From NCBI GenBank assembly GCA_022561355.1, contig JADFRJ010000032.1, positions 1 to 15,004 on the forward strand: DNA of 15,004 bases, written 5' to 3'. A program made the position numbers and the translations under genes. The stretch's first letter is position 1; each line of letters begins with the position of its first letter. Shown piece by piece: positions 6,990-12,706 of the stretch. The stretch is from Chloroflexota bacterium (GTDB taxonomy: Bacteria; Chloroflexota; Dehalococcoidia; DSTF01; RBG-16-68-14). A model generated the notes under the pieces. It ran no database searches. It was not told where the DNA came from and worked only from the letters and a program-made list of their open reading frames with translations.

Positions 6990-7785
6990 CCGCAAAGTGC
7001 CTCTCTAGTTTATTGAACAAATATAGCCCTAAGGCTAGGGATGCCGCCGTGATCACCAGCGCCGGCCAGATGGCTCCATCAACGAACTCACCATGGAGGA
7101 ACAAGTTCCTCCACGCGTCAATCAGAGGCGCGACTGGATTGAGAGCGAGGACCGGTCTGAACTCATCCGGCACGAGGTCGAGCGGGAAGATAATGGCCGA
7201 GAGGTAGAACAACAACAGGAGGGCTACCTCTACCATTGGCCCAAGGTCGCGAAAGAATACGTTGAGCGTTGCTAGCAGCGTTCCGAGCCCGACGAGTAGT
7301 AAGAACTGGAGCGCAATAAGCGCAGGGATGCCGAGAATCCAGGCCGTGGAGGGGCTGATGCCGGCGACCAAGACGAACCCGATCAAGATGGGCAGCGTCA
7401 GGAGGAACTGAGACGTGTTGAAGAGAACGGCAGACAGCGGGAGGATCAGCTTGGGGAAGCGGACCTTCTTCAAGAGCCCGCCATTGCTGACGAAGATGCC
7501 CGTGGCTTGTTGGATCGAACCAGCGAACCAGAACCAGGGGAACAGTGCTGACAAGAGAAAGACCGAGTAGTTCGGGATATCGATTCTCAGCACCTTTCCC
7601 AATGCGAAGTAGAGAACGGTCCCCAGGGTCAGCGGGCGGGCGATCCACCAGATGAAGCTCAGGACGGTACCCTGATAGCGCACGCGAATATCGCGAAGCG
7701 TGATTGCCAGGAGCAGGTCCCACGTCGTGGAAACCGATCGCAAGAGGTCGGTGGCGCTAGTCGTTCGAGTGATAGTTGCTGCCAT
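6979..7785 (-). CDS. wzm: polysaccharide ABC exporter permease (Wzm/TagG type, ABC-2 family)
   Basis: 268-residue membrane protein. A cytoplasmic N-terminus with the amphipathic motif LLLAITLRDIRVRYQGT (25-41) precedes about six hydrophobic segments (roughly 42-62, 75-95, 115-142, 150-175, 185-203, 240-256). It also carries the ABC-2 hallmarks LKKVRFPK (105-112), FFRDL (177-181) and LNPVAPLIDAWR (215-226). It forms the transmembrane channel that moves lipid-linked glycan across the inner membrane using the ATPase encoded next. The frame is open further upstream to 7887, but the ATG at 7785 has GGAG five bases ahead and starts the usual N-terminus, so I chose it. It begins 17 nt after the stop of the decayed methyltransferase and overlaps the ATPase gene. 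Confidence 0.92.
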   Translation of the reverse strand: MAATITRTTSATDLLRSVSTTWDLLLAITLRDIRVRYQGTVLSFIWWIARPLTLGTVLYFALGKVLRIDIPNYSVFLLSALFPWFWFAGSIQQATGIFVSNGGLLKKVRFPKLILPLSAVLFNTSQFLLTLPILIGFVLVAGISPSTAWILGIPALIALQFLLLVGLGTLLATLNVFFRDLGPMVEVALLLLFYLSAIIFPLDLVPDEFRPVLALNPVAPLIDAWRNLFLHGEFVDGAIWPALVITAASLALGLYLFNKLERHFADAL

Positions 7786-7802
7786 GAGTCTCCGTGGCTC
7801 GC

Positions 7803-8292
7803 CTATGCTTCCGCTTCGGGCAGGGTGAACTCGAGCATCTCCTGGCCGCGGGGATGTCCCCAGTCGCCGATGTACCGCGCTTGCCATCCGATCTCTCGAC
7901 CGATCTCTCGACCGATCTTGAGAATGTCTTCCGCGTCGTGTTTGAACGTAATGTCGTCTGCCGATTTGGCGGGGTTCTCATAATCAGGCGGCATGAAACG
8001 CGCGGGTACGAACGTCGAGTCCAAGGTAGTTGGCCGGATCAAGGTAACTGATAAAGTGCCGCCCGGCACGCAGGCTGCCACACGCTACGTCAACAAAGAC
8101 ATCGTCTGGCCTAAGGCCCTGACCGACCATGAAGTCGATCTGTACTTTTCCGATCTCCTCCCAGATGCCGCCAACATAGCCTCGGTGGGCATAGAGGCCA
8201 GGCTGCAGAAAGCTCCGCAGCCGGCGGTACTGATCGAGCGCTCGGGCACCTCCTGGGACTGCGTTGATTATGTTGACCAAGTTGCGGCGCAT
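7803..8292 (-). pseudogene. SAM-dependent methyltransferase pseudogene, internal deletion with frameshift
   Basis: Two overlapping minus-strand frames carry the two ends of one methyltransferase. Frame one (from ATG at 8292) gives an N-terminal arm, then VQIDFMVGQGLRPDDVFVDVACGSLRAGRHF in pieces, i.e. motif I (DVACGSLR) through YLDPANYLGLDV, and then runs into a stop at 7984. The other frame resumes near 8015 with PPDYENPAKS and ends IGDWGHPRGQEMLEF at 7803, which I know as the C-terminal end of this methyltransferase family. The middle, expected to hold the rest of the SAM fold and the acceptor region (of the order of 80-110 residues), is absent. The shift lies around 8000-8030. A 12-nt in-frame duplication is also present (7889-7918). 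It heads the wzm-wzt operon, so a lost glycan methylation step is inferred. A sequencing error alone could explain the frameshift but not the missing core. Confidence 0.75.
7889..7918 (+). repeat. 12-nt tandem repeat, 2.5 copies
   Basis: CGATCTCTCGAC at 7889-7900 is repeated at 7901-7912 and followed by a half unit CGATCT to 7918. Read on the minus strand it encodes GREIGREI in the pseudogene, where one GREI unit is expected. It is probably a slippage duplication in a gene no longer under selection. Confidence 0.9.
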
Positions 8293-8420
8293 GTGCGTTC
8301 CAGGTCCCTCCGTCGTAGCTACTGAGCCTGGTTGTTGACGCCTCCAAGCGGCATCGAGTCTGTATATGGTAACACAGCAGCTAAACCGGGCATTTCAGAT
8401 CTGGCCCCCTTTACTAAGTG

Positions 8421-8429
8421 TGTTATGAT
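8421..8429 (+). promoter_or_regulatory. extended -10 promoter candidate for the GT2 gene
   Basis: TGT followed by TATGAT (8424-8429) matches the extended -10 form TGn-TATAAT with one mismatch. No good -35 lies 16-18 bp upstream. Transcription would start near 8436, about 55 nt before the GTG at 8491. The 198-bp gap 8293-8490 holds nothing else I can identify, and I found no convincing minus-strand promoter for the export operon in it. Confidence 0.4.
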
Positions 8430-8490
8430 CATCTGAACGGTGCCGTTGAGGAAGGTAGGGCAGAGGACCCTAGCTTAAGGTGGAGGCGCC

Positions 8491-9510
8491 GTGGTAATTA
8501 AGGCGGGGAGAACGTTGTCGAAGGTAGGCGAGGAGCGCACCGCTCCTTCGGTTGCGGTGTTGACTGTAAATACCGACGGCGCCGCGTTCATGGCGGAGTT
8601 CGCGGAGTCTTTGACTGCGGTATCGTACGAGAACTTCCAGCTCGTCGTCGTCGATAATGCGTCCTCCGACGATTCCCTCGATATCCTGCGCCGCTTGCAT
8701 CCGCAGTCGGTCATTCTGGAGAACGACGCGAACCTCGGTTTCACTGGCGCCTGCAACCGCGGCATCGAGTACTGCCTGCGACAGGACTTCGACTACGTGC
8801 TGTTTCTCAATGGCGACGTGCTCGTAGAGCCGGACTTCCTAGACCGTCTGGTAGCCGCGGGCGACGAACGTACGATGACCGCGCCGAAGTCGTATCTCTA
8901 TCACCACCCGGGAACGCTCGACGACTCCGTGGGGCAGTTCGATTGGACGCGCGGGACGTGGAAGCACCAGATCCTTGGGAAGCGCCCCACGGATGATTTC
9001 GATCAGCCCCGCCTTGTGGACACAGCGAATTTGTCCTGCCTACTCGTGCCGGCGGGCGCTCTACGCAAGGTAGGCCTCTTGGACAACAACTTCTTCATCT
9101 ACTACGACGACACAGACTTCGTGCGCCGCGCGCACGACGCCGGATATCGGCTCTGGTTCGCGCCGGATGCCGTGATCCATCATCGGAAGGGCGCCACGAT
9201 CGGTGGTTCGGAGACACCTTTCGGCCTGTACTATCTGACGCGGAACCGTCCGTACCTGATCAGCAAACACGTTCGCTCGCCTGTCCGGCGCGCGCTCTTT
9301 TGGACGTACTTCATAACGAGCCGCCTGGTGCGCACTATCACGTTGGTACTGCGCGGCAGGCCTGATCTAGCGAGAGCCATAGCCGCAGGGATGGTGGACT
9401 ACTGGCGTGGAAGGATGGGGAAGACCGTAGAACGCGGGCACCCGTCCAGCGAGGACGTAGCCGGCAGCCCTGGGTTGAAGCTCACGGAAGAGACCCGCCC
9501 GGACTTCTGA
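8491..9510 (+). CDS. GT2-family glycosyltransferase (WbbL/rhamnosyltransferase-like)
   Basis: 339 residues with a GT-A fold of family GT2. Seen: VAVLTVNTDG at 21-30; VVVDNASSDDSL with D55 and the DD pair near 60-61; NLGFTGACNRGI at 81-92; FLNGDVLVEPDFL at 105-117, corresponding to the DxD-type metal site; FIYYDDTDFVRRA at 202-214, the base/acceptor region; H230/H231. The last 70 residues include a mildly hydrophobic amphipathic stretch (about 268-287) that could associate with the membrane. It transfers a sugar from a nucleotide donor to a lipid-linked acceptor in the cytoplasm. Family resemblance and the nearby RmlD-like gene suggest a rhamnosyl or related deoxysugar transfer, but donor specificity is not readable. 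The GTG start at 8491 is chosen because GGAGG lies 4 nt upstream. Confidence 0.88.
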   Translation: MVIKAGRTLSKVGEERTAPSVAVLTVNTDGAAFMAEFAESLTAVSYENFQLVVVDNASSDDSLDILRRLHPQSVILENDANLGFTGACNRGIEYCLRQDFDYVLFLNGDVLVEPDFLDRLVAAGDERTMTAPKSYLYHHPGTLDDSVGQFDWTRGTWKHQILGKRPTDDFDQPRLVDTANLSCLLVPAGALRKVGLLDNNFFIYYDDTDFVRRAHDAGYRLWFAPDAVIHHRKGATIGGSETPFGLYYLTRNRPYLISKHVRSPVRRALFWTYFITSRLVRTITLVLRGRPDLARAIAAGMVDYWRGRMGKTVERGHPSSEDVAGSPGLKLTEETRPDF

Positions 9511-9539
9511 CTCGGCATCGGGCGAGCGAACACGATTTT

Positions 9540-9571
9540 CGATTGACAATCGTTCGACCCTATGCTATATA
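9540..9571 (+). promoter_or_regulatory. strong sigma70-type promoter overlapping a palindromic operator candidate
   Basis: TTGACA (9543-9548, perfect -35), a 17-bp spacer and TATATA (9566-9571), with TGC immediately before the -10 (extended form). Transcription would start near 9578. The -35 lies inside a perfect inverted repeat, CGATTG-A-CAATCG (9540-9552). A second one, CCTAT/ATAGG (9559-9563 and 9569-9573), spans the -10. Either could be a repressor site (inference). Confidence 0.7.
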
Positions 9572-9577
9572 GGTTCC

Positions 9578-9708
9578 ACTGCGGCTGGTGGCCTCAGTAA
9601 AGAACCTGCCCCGCCTTTCCCCGCCGACGGGAGGCTAATGATTAGCTTCTCGGCGTTCGGTTACCGGTACCCGCTGCGGAGGACCCGCTAGTTGGGGCCA
9701 AGCAGGAG
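9578..9708 (+). promoter_or_regulatory. structured 5' leader of the epimerase gene
   Basis: About 130 non-coding nt between the predicted transcription start and the epimerase. It contains three potential hairpins. One is at 9579-9597 (CTGcGGC pairing with GCCtCAG). A long one at 9622-9655 has CGCCGA pairing with TCGGCG and GAGGCTAAT pairing with ATTAGCTTC, with a 3-nt bulge. A small one at 9676-9688 has GCGG pairing with CCGC. None is followed by a U-run, so they are not ordinary terminators. I could not match the leader to a known riboswitch class. Confidence 0.45.
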
Positions 9709-9717
9709 ATGATCGGC

Positions 9718-10833
9718 GTGGCTAAACCATCAGGCAACCAACATGACTCCGAACCGGGCGAGCATGGCCGTTCCGCGCGAAGCGGCGCGAGCGCGCGGCA
9801 TGTGCTCGTTACAGGCGGCGGCGGCTATATTGGCGCGGTCCTCGTCAGGCGACTGCTCGACCAGGGGTATGCGGTTCGTGTCCTGGATACGCTTTACTGG
9901 GGCAAGAAGCCTCTGGCGGAGGTGCTCGATCGCATCGAGTTGATCCAAGGCGACATTCGCGACGTGGAGGACTCCTGGATCGCGGGCGTTGACAGCGTCA
10001 TTCACCTCGCGGGTCTGTCCAACGACCCAACGGCCGAGTACGACCCGCAGGCTAACTGGGAGATGAATGCCCTGGGCACGGAACGCATCGCAGCGGTAGC
10101 GAAGCGCGTCGGTGTCCGGCGCTTCACGTTCGGTTCGAGCTGTTCCGTTTACGACGGCCTCCCGAATGGCCAGGTCTACACGGAAGAGGCCCCGGTCAAC
10201 CCGAAGGGCGCATACGCCGAGGGGAAGCTTTACGCCGAAGCGCGCCTGCGGGAGTTAGCCGACGAACACTTCAGTCCGGTGATTTTGCGCCAGGCCACAG
10301 TGTTCGGCTTCAGCCCTCGTATGCGCTACGACCTCGTCGTCAACACGTTTGTGAAGGACGCAATGCAGGCCGGCAAGCTTCAGATCCACGGTGACGGCCT
10401 GATCCGCCGGCCGTTGGTTGATGTTGCGGATGTCGCGCAGGCTCACATCGCGTGTTTGGAAGCACCCGAGGACGCGGTGCGCGGCGAGACGTTCAACGTG
10501 GTCCAGCAGAACTACCAGGTGAAGGAACTCGCCCAGCTTGCTGCCAGTGCGCTCAAGACGGAGAGCTACGAGGTCGACGTGAAGTTCGTGTCGGCGCCTC
10601 CGCGGGTACGCGACTACGAGTGTTCGAATGAGAAGATGACAAGCGTTGTCGGCTACACGCCCCAGCGCACGGTTCCGATGGCCATCGCCTACATGATAAG
10701 CTGGATCCGGAGCAACGGATACATGGCTTTCGACAACCCTCGTTTCTATAACATTCGCTGGATGGAACTCCTGAAGGAGCAGGGCAAGGTGCCCGCCACG
10801 CCAGCGCAGACCGTCGCTCGAGCCCACGTCTAA
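9718..10833 (+). CDS. NAD(P)-dependent epimerase/dehydratase (extended SDR family)
   Basis: About 371 residues. A Rossmann fold begins after a ~26-residue hydrophilic, disordered-looking extension. Seen: HVLVTGGGGYIG (28-39, dinucleotide-binding glycine motif), D57 at the end of strand 2 (suggests NAD preference), GDIRD (78-82), HLAGLSNDP (96-104), GSSCSVYDG (139-147, catalytic Ser region), and the catalytic pair Y166-x3-K170 in AYAEGK. Members interconvert or dehydrate nucleotide sugars, supplying activated sugars for the glycan. Epimerase versus 4,6-dehydratase cannot be decided from motifs I can see. Start choice: AGGAG at 9704-9708 is 9 nt before the GTG at 9718 but directly abuts an in-frame ATG at 9709, so I favour the GTG; the difference is three residues. 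It is followed after 3 nt by the RmlD-like gene. Confidence 0.87.
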   Translation: MAKPSGNQHDSEPGEHGRSARSGASARHVLVTGGGGYIGAVLVRRLLDQGYAVRVLDTLYWGKKPLAEVLDRIELIQGDIRDVEDSWIAGVDSVIHLAGLSNDPTAEYDPQANWEMNALGTERIAAVAKRVGVRRFTFGSSCSVYDGLPNGQVYTEEAPVNPKGAYAEGKLYAEARLRELADEHFSPVILRQATVFGFSPRMRYDLVVNTFVKDAMQAGKLQIHGDGLIRRPLVDVADVAQAHIACLEAPEDAVRGETFNVVQQNYQVKELAQLAASALKTESYEVDVKFVSAPPRVRDYECSNEKMTSVVGYTPQRTVPMAIAYMISWIRSNGYMAFDNPRFYNIRWMELLKEQGKVPATPAQTVARAHV

Positions 10834-10836
10834 CGT

Positions 10837-11703
10837 ATGCGCACGCTCCTAATTGGCAGTAGGGGCCAGTTAGGAAGCGACCTGATCGACGTTTGGGACG
10901 GCGGCCTCGTCGCCTTCTCTCACGAAGAGTTCGACGTCTGCAATCGCGACCAAGCCCACGAAGTGATCGCCCGCGAGCAGCCGGAACTTGTCATCAACAC
11001 CGCCGCGTATCATCGCGTCGACGACTGTGAGACGAACGGGGCTCTGGCCTTTGAGGTGAATGCGTTGGGCGCGAAGAACGTCGCCGACGCCGCGCGAGAG
11101 GCGGGGGCGGCCATCATGTTCATCAGCACAGACTACGTCCAGGATGGCCTCAAGGGGAGTCCCTACCTTGAAGACGACCGACCGCGCCCCTTGAGCCTCT
11201 ACGGGACCTCCAAGCTGGCTGGAGAGCACCTGGTGCGGCAGAGCAACGCGCGGCACTACGTCGTGCGCAGCTCCAGCCTGTTCGGCGTCGCGGGCGCCAG
11301 CGGCAAGGGCGGAAACTTCGTTGAGACCATGATCCGCAAGGCCAAGGCCGACGAACCGCTGCGTGTGGTGGACGATCAGGTGTCGTCTCCAACGTTTACG
11401 GCAGATCTCGCCTCGAAACTCGCCGAGCTGGCCACTACGGGCCGCTATGGCCTCTACCAGATCACGAACGGCGGGCAGACGTCATGGTTCGGCTTCGCGG
11501 AGAAGATCTTCGCACTGATGGGCCTAACGCCCAGCCTCACGCCAATCAGCAGCGACGAGCTGGACGCGCCAGCGCGCCGTCCCGCCTTCTCGGTGCTTGA
11601 AAACAGGGCTCTTGTTGAAGCCGGGTTGAAGAAGCTGCGTTCTTGGGAGGACGCGTTGGCGGCATACCTGACCGCCAAGGGCCACGTCTCGCCGGCGGGG
11701 TGA
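10837..11703 (+). CDS. rmlD: dTDP-4-dehydrorhamnose reductase-like SDR protein (RmlD/RfbD family)
   Basis: 288 residues. Family signatures: LIGSRGQLG (5-13), NTAAYHRVDDCE (54-65), STDYVQDG (97-104; most relatives have F in place of Q), YGTSKLAGE (122-130, catalytic Y122 and K126) and VVDDQVSSPTFTADLA (176-191). The last matches the family's DQ.GsPT region. RmlD reduces dTDP-4-keto-rhamnose to dTDP-L-rhamnose in the cytoplasm; relatives reduce other 4-keto sugars. No rmlA, rmlB or rmlC is present in this window, so the partner enzymes are elsewhere or the true substrate differs. It starts 3 nt after the epimerase stop, with no Shine-Dalgarno, in an ACGTATG context, so translation is probably coupled to the upstream gene. 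It converges on the gene at 11707 with 3 nt between stops. Confidence 0.85.
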   Translation: MRTLLIGSRGQLGSDLIDVWDGGLVAFSHEEFDVCNRDQAHEVIAREQPELVINTAAYHRVDDCETNGALAFEVNALGAKNVADAAREAGAAIMFISTDYVQDGLKGSPYLEDDRPRPLSLYGTSKLAGEHLVRQSNARHYVVRSSSLFGVAGASGKGGNFVETMIRKAKADEPLRVVDDQVSSPTFTADLASKLAELATTGRYGLYQITNGGQTSWFGFAEKIFALMGLTPSLTPISSDELDAPARRPAFSVLENRALVEAGLKKLRSWEDALAAYLTAKGHVSPAG

Positions 11704-11706
11704 GCG

Positions 11707-12366
11707 TTAGCGCTTGAGGGCGGCGATCTCGTCGCGGGAAGCCGTCGAGATCTTGGAGGGCCGAGGCGCCTTCTGTGCGCGCATTGTGAGGACCGCTTCC
11801 TCGATCCCGACGACTGGACCCCAGAAGCGCTCGCAGAAGTACTGCCAGCGCCGGTTGCGATTCGCCAACGAGTGAAAGAGGGCGCCCGCGAGCGCGCGCG
11901 GCCATGACAGCACAACATTCTTGTCGCGTGGCGTGAGCGAGAAGTTGAGCTGCGCGTGCTCGATGCTGAAGTTGGCTTCCGCGTAGTAGGCAAACGCGGC
12001 GCCATCGAAGTACGTGTCGTCGAAGTAGGCGAACGTGGCGATCGAGAGGCCACGGCGATGCGTCGGGTCCTTCCACGTCACGAAGGTTGAGGCGGCGTGC
12101 GGCACTCTCACGTATACGTACGCGCCTTCCTTGCAGACGCGCCAGATCTCGTTCATCGTGTCGAGGAAGTTGTCCACGTGCTCCAGGATGTGGAAGACGA
12201 CAACGACATCCACCGAGTTGTCCTGGAATGGCAGGCCGTGATTGAGATCAGCCACGATGTCGACGCCGGGAATTAGAACGTTGTCGACGCCGATGGCACC
12301 CCGTACCTTGCCGTCACCACAGCCGAGGTCGATCTTGATGGTGGGACGTGATCGAGAATTAGTCAT
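11707..12366 (-). CDS. class I SAM-dependent methyltransferase (Methyltransf_11 type)
   Basis: 219 residues. Motif I KIDLGCGDGK (11-20) begins almost at the N-terminus, followed by GVD (26-28), VADLNHGLPF (38-47), SVDVVVVFHILEHV (51-64) and a WRVCKEGAYVYVRVPH strand (75-90). DPTHRRG (100-106) and the following aromatic-rich segment are typical of small methyltransferases found in glycan clusters. The C-terminal ~30 residues are basic and probably disordered. Acceptor unknown; O-methylation of a sugar is the default inference. ATG at 12366; no strong Shine-Dalgarno is visible. It is a lone minus-strand gene between two plus-strand blocks, and a -10-like element lies just upstream. Confidence 0.87.
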   Translation of the reverse strand: MTNSRSRPTIKIDLGCGDGKVRGAIGVDNVLIPGVDIVADLNHGLPFQDNSVDVVVVFHILEHVDNFLDTMNEIWRVCKEGAYVYVRVPHAASTFVTWKDPTHRRGLSIATFAYFDDTYFDGAAFAYYAEANFSIEHAQLNFSLTPRDKNVVLSWPRALAGALFHSLANRNRRWQYFCERFWGPVVGIEEAVLTMRAQKAPRPSKISTASRDEIAALKR

Positions 12367-12385
12367 ATTCGTCAGTGCTCACGAT

Positions 12386-12391
12386 AGTATA
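12386..12391 (-). promoter_or_regulatory. -10 element candidate for the methyltransferase at 11707-12366
   Basis: Minus-strand TATACT (five of six matches to TATAAT) sits within the palindrome GTATATAC (12387-12394), about 20 nt before the ATG. It would give a leader of only ~13 nt. I see no good -35 at 16-18 bp. Confidence 0.35.
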
Positions 12392-12428
12392 TACGAACGC
12401 CTCGCCGTCACCGTTACGACATCCATAA

Positions 12429-12450
12429 AGACGAAGCGTGGGCTTCGTCT
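12429..12450. repeat. perfect 9-bp hairpin in the divergent intergenic region
   Basis: AGACGAAGC (12429-12437), loop GTGG, GCTTCGTCT (12442-12450). On the minus strand it is followed by TTTAT, giving a weak terminator-like look, but no minus-strand gene ends here. The gap 12367-12706 (340 nt) contains this hairpin, promoters for both flanking genes, the 12622-12706 leader and an imperfectly explained repeat GCCAGCCG/CGGCTGGC (12524-12531 and 12574-12581). I see no protein gene longer than the 21-codon ORF discussed under the leader. Confidence 0.6.
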
Positions 12451-12585
12451 CAGCGCCTGCGACTCTGTGATGGCTCGCTTCTCGTCTTCTGTTCAGAATC
12501 GTCACTGATCATAACACGACGTTGCCAGCCGCCGTTCCGATTGCCATTTCAGCCGAATTCTGTAAGCCTAGGCCGGCTGGCGGCG

Positions 12586-12615
12586 TTGTCTGGTTAGAAA
12601 GGCGGCTGGTATCAT
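12586..12615 (+). promoter_or_regulatory. promoter for the GT4-like gene pair
   Basis: TTGTCT (12586-12591; four of six), 18-bp spacer, TATCAT (12610-12615; five of six), with TGG directly before the -10 (extended form). Predicted transcription start is near 12622, so the transcript opens right at the hairpin cluster. Confidence 0.55.
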
Positions 12616-12621
12616 AGTGCG

Positions 12622-12706
12622 GCTGCCTGCAACTGGCAGGCTTCATGCCCTGCCGGAGGTGGGCTTTTCTGTGCGAGCCGCGAACGGCTCGCACCGGAGA
12701 CTCAAC
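12622..12706 (+). promoter_or_regulatory. attenuator-like 5' leader with alternative hairpins
   Basis: Four segments can pair in competing ways. 1:2 is GCCTGC (12625-12630) with GCAGGC (12636-12641). 2:3 is GGCAGG (12635-12640) with CCTGCC (12649-12654). 3:4 is GCCC (12647-12650) with GGGC (12661-12664), followed by TTTTCT (12665-12670). 2:3 excludes both others, as in transcription attenuators; the 3:4 stem is short. A separate perfect 10-bp hairpin, GTGCGAGCCG with CGGCTCGCAC around a CGAA loop (12671-12694), ends one base before the GGAG ribosome site of the gene. A 21-codon ORF starts at 12645 and ends at 12710. The function is inferred only from this geometry. Confidence 0.45.

Noticed and set aside
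7786..7887. N-terminal extension of the Wzm permease to 7887
   Set aside because: The extra 34 residues overlap the pseudogene in another frame and resemble no permease; the ATG at 7785 has GGAG five bases upstream.
8111..8347. Other minus-strand frame upstream of the pseudogene as an extra small gene
   Set aside because: It overlaps the methyltransferase N-terminal segment in another frame and is low-complexity, with no motif or ribosome site.
8335..8368. TTGACG and TATATG as a plus-strand promoter for the GT2 gene
   Set aside because: The spacer is 22 bp, too long for a sigma70 promoter.
10085..10100. GCGGTAGC resembling the ops/JUMPStart antitermination element of polysaccharide operons
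   Set aside because: It lies inside the epimerase coding sequence, is incomplete and is not in a leader.
11700..11716. GCGTTAGCGC-type palindrome at the convergent junction as a bidirectional terminator
   Set aside because: The stem is only about 4 bp with no T-run on either strand.
12617..12706. N-terminal extension of the first GT4-like protein to a GTG at 12617
   Set aside because: It would begin upstream of the predicted transcription start and translate the hairpin cluster. The ATG at 12707 has a well-spaced GGAG and matches the start of the paralogue.
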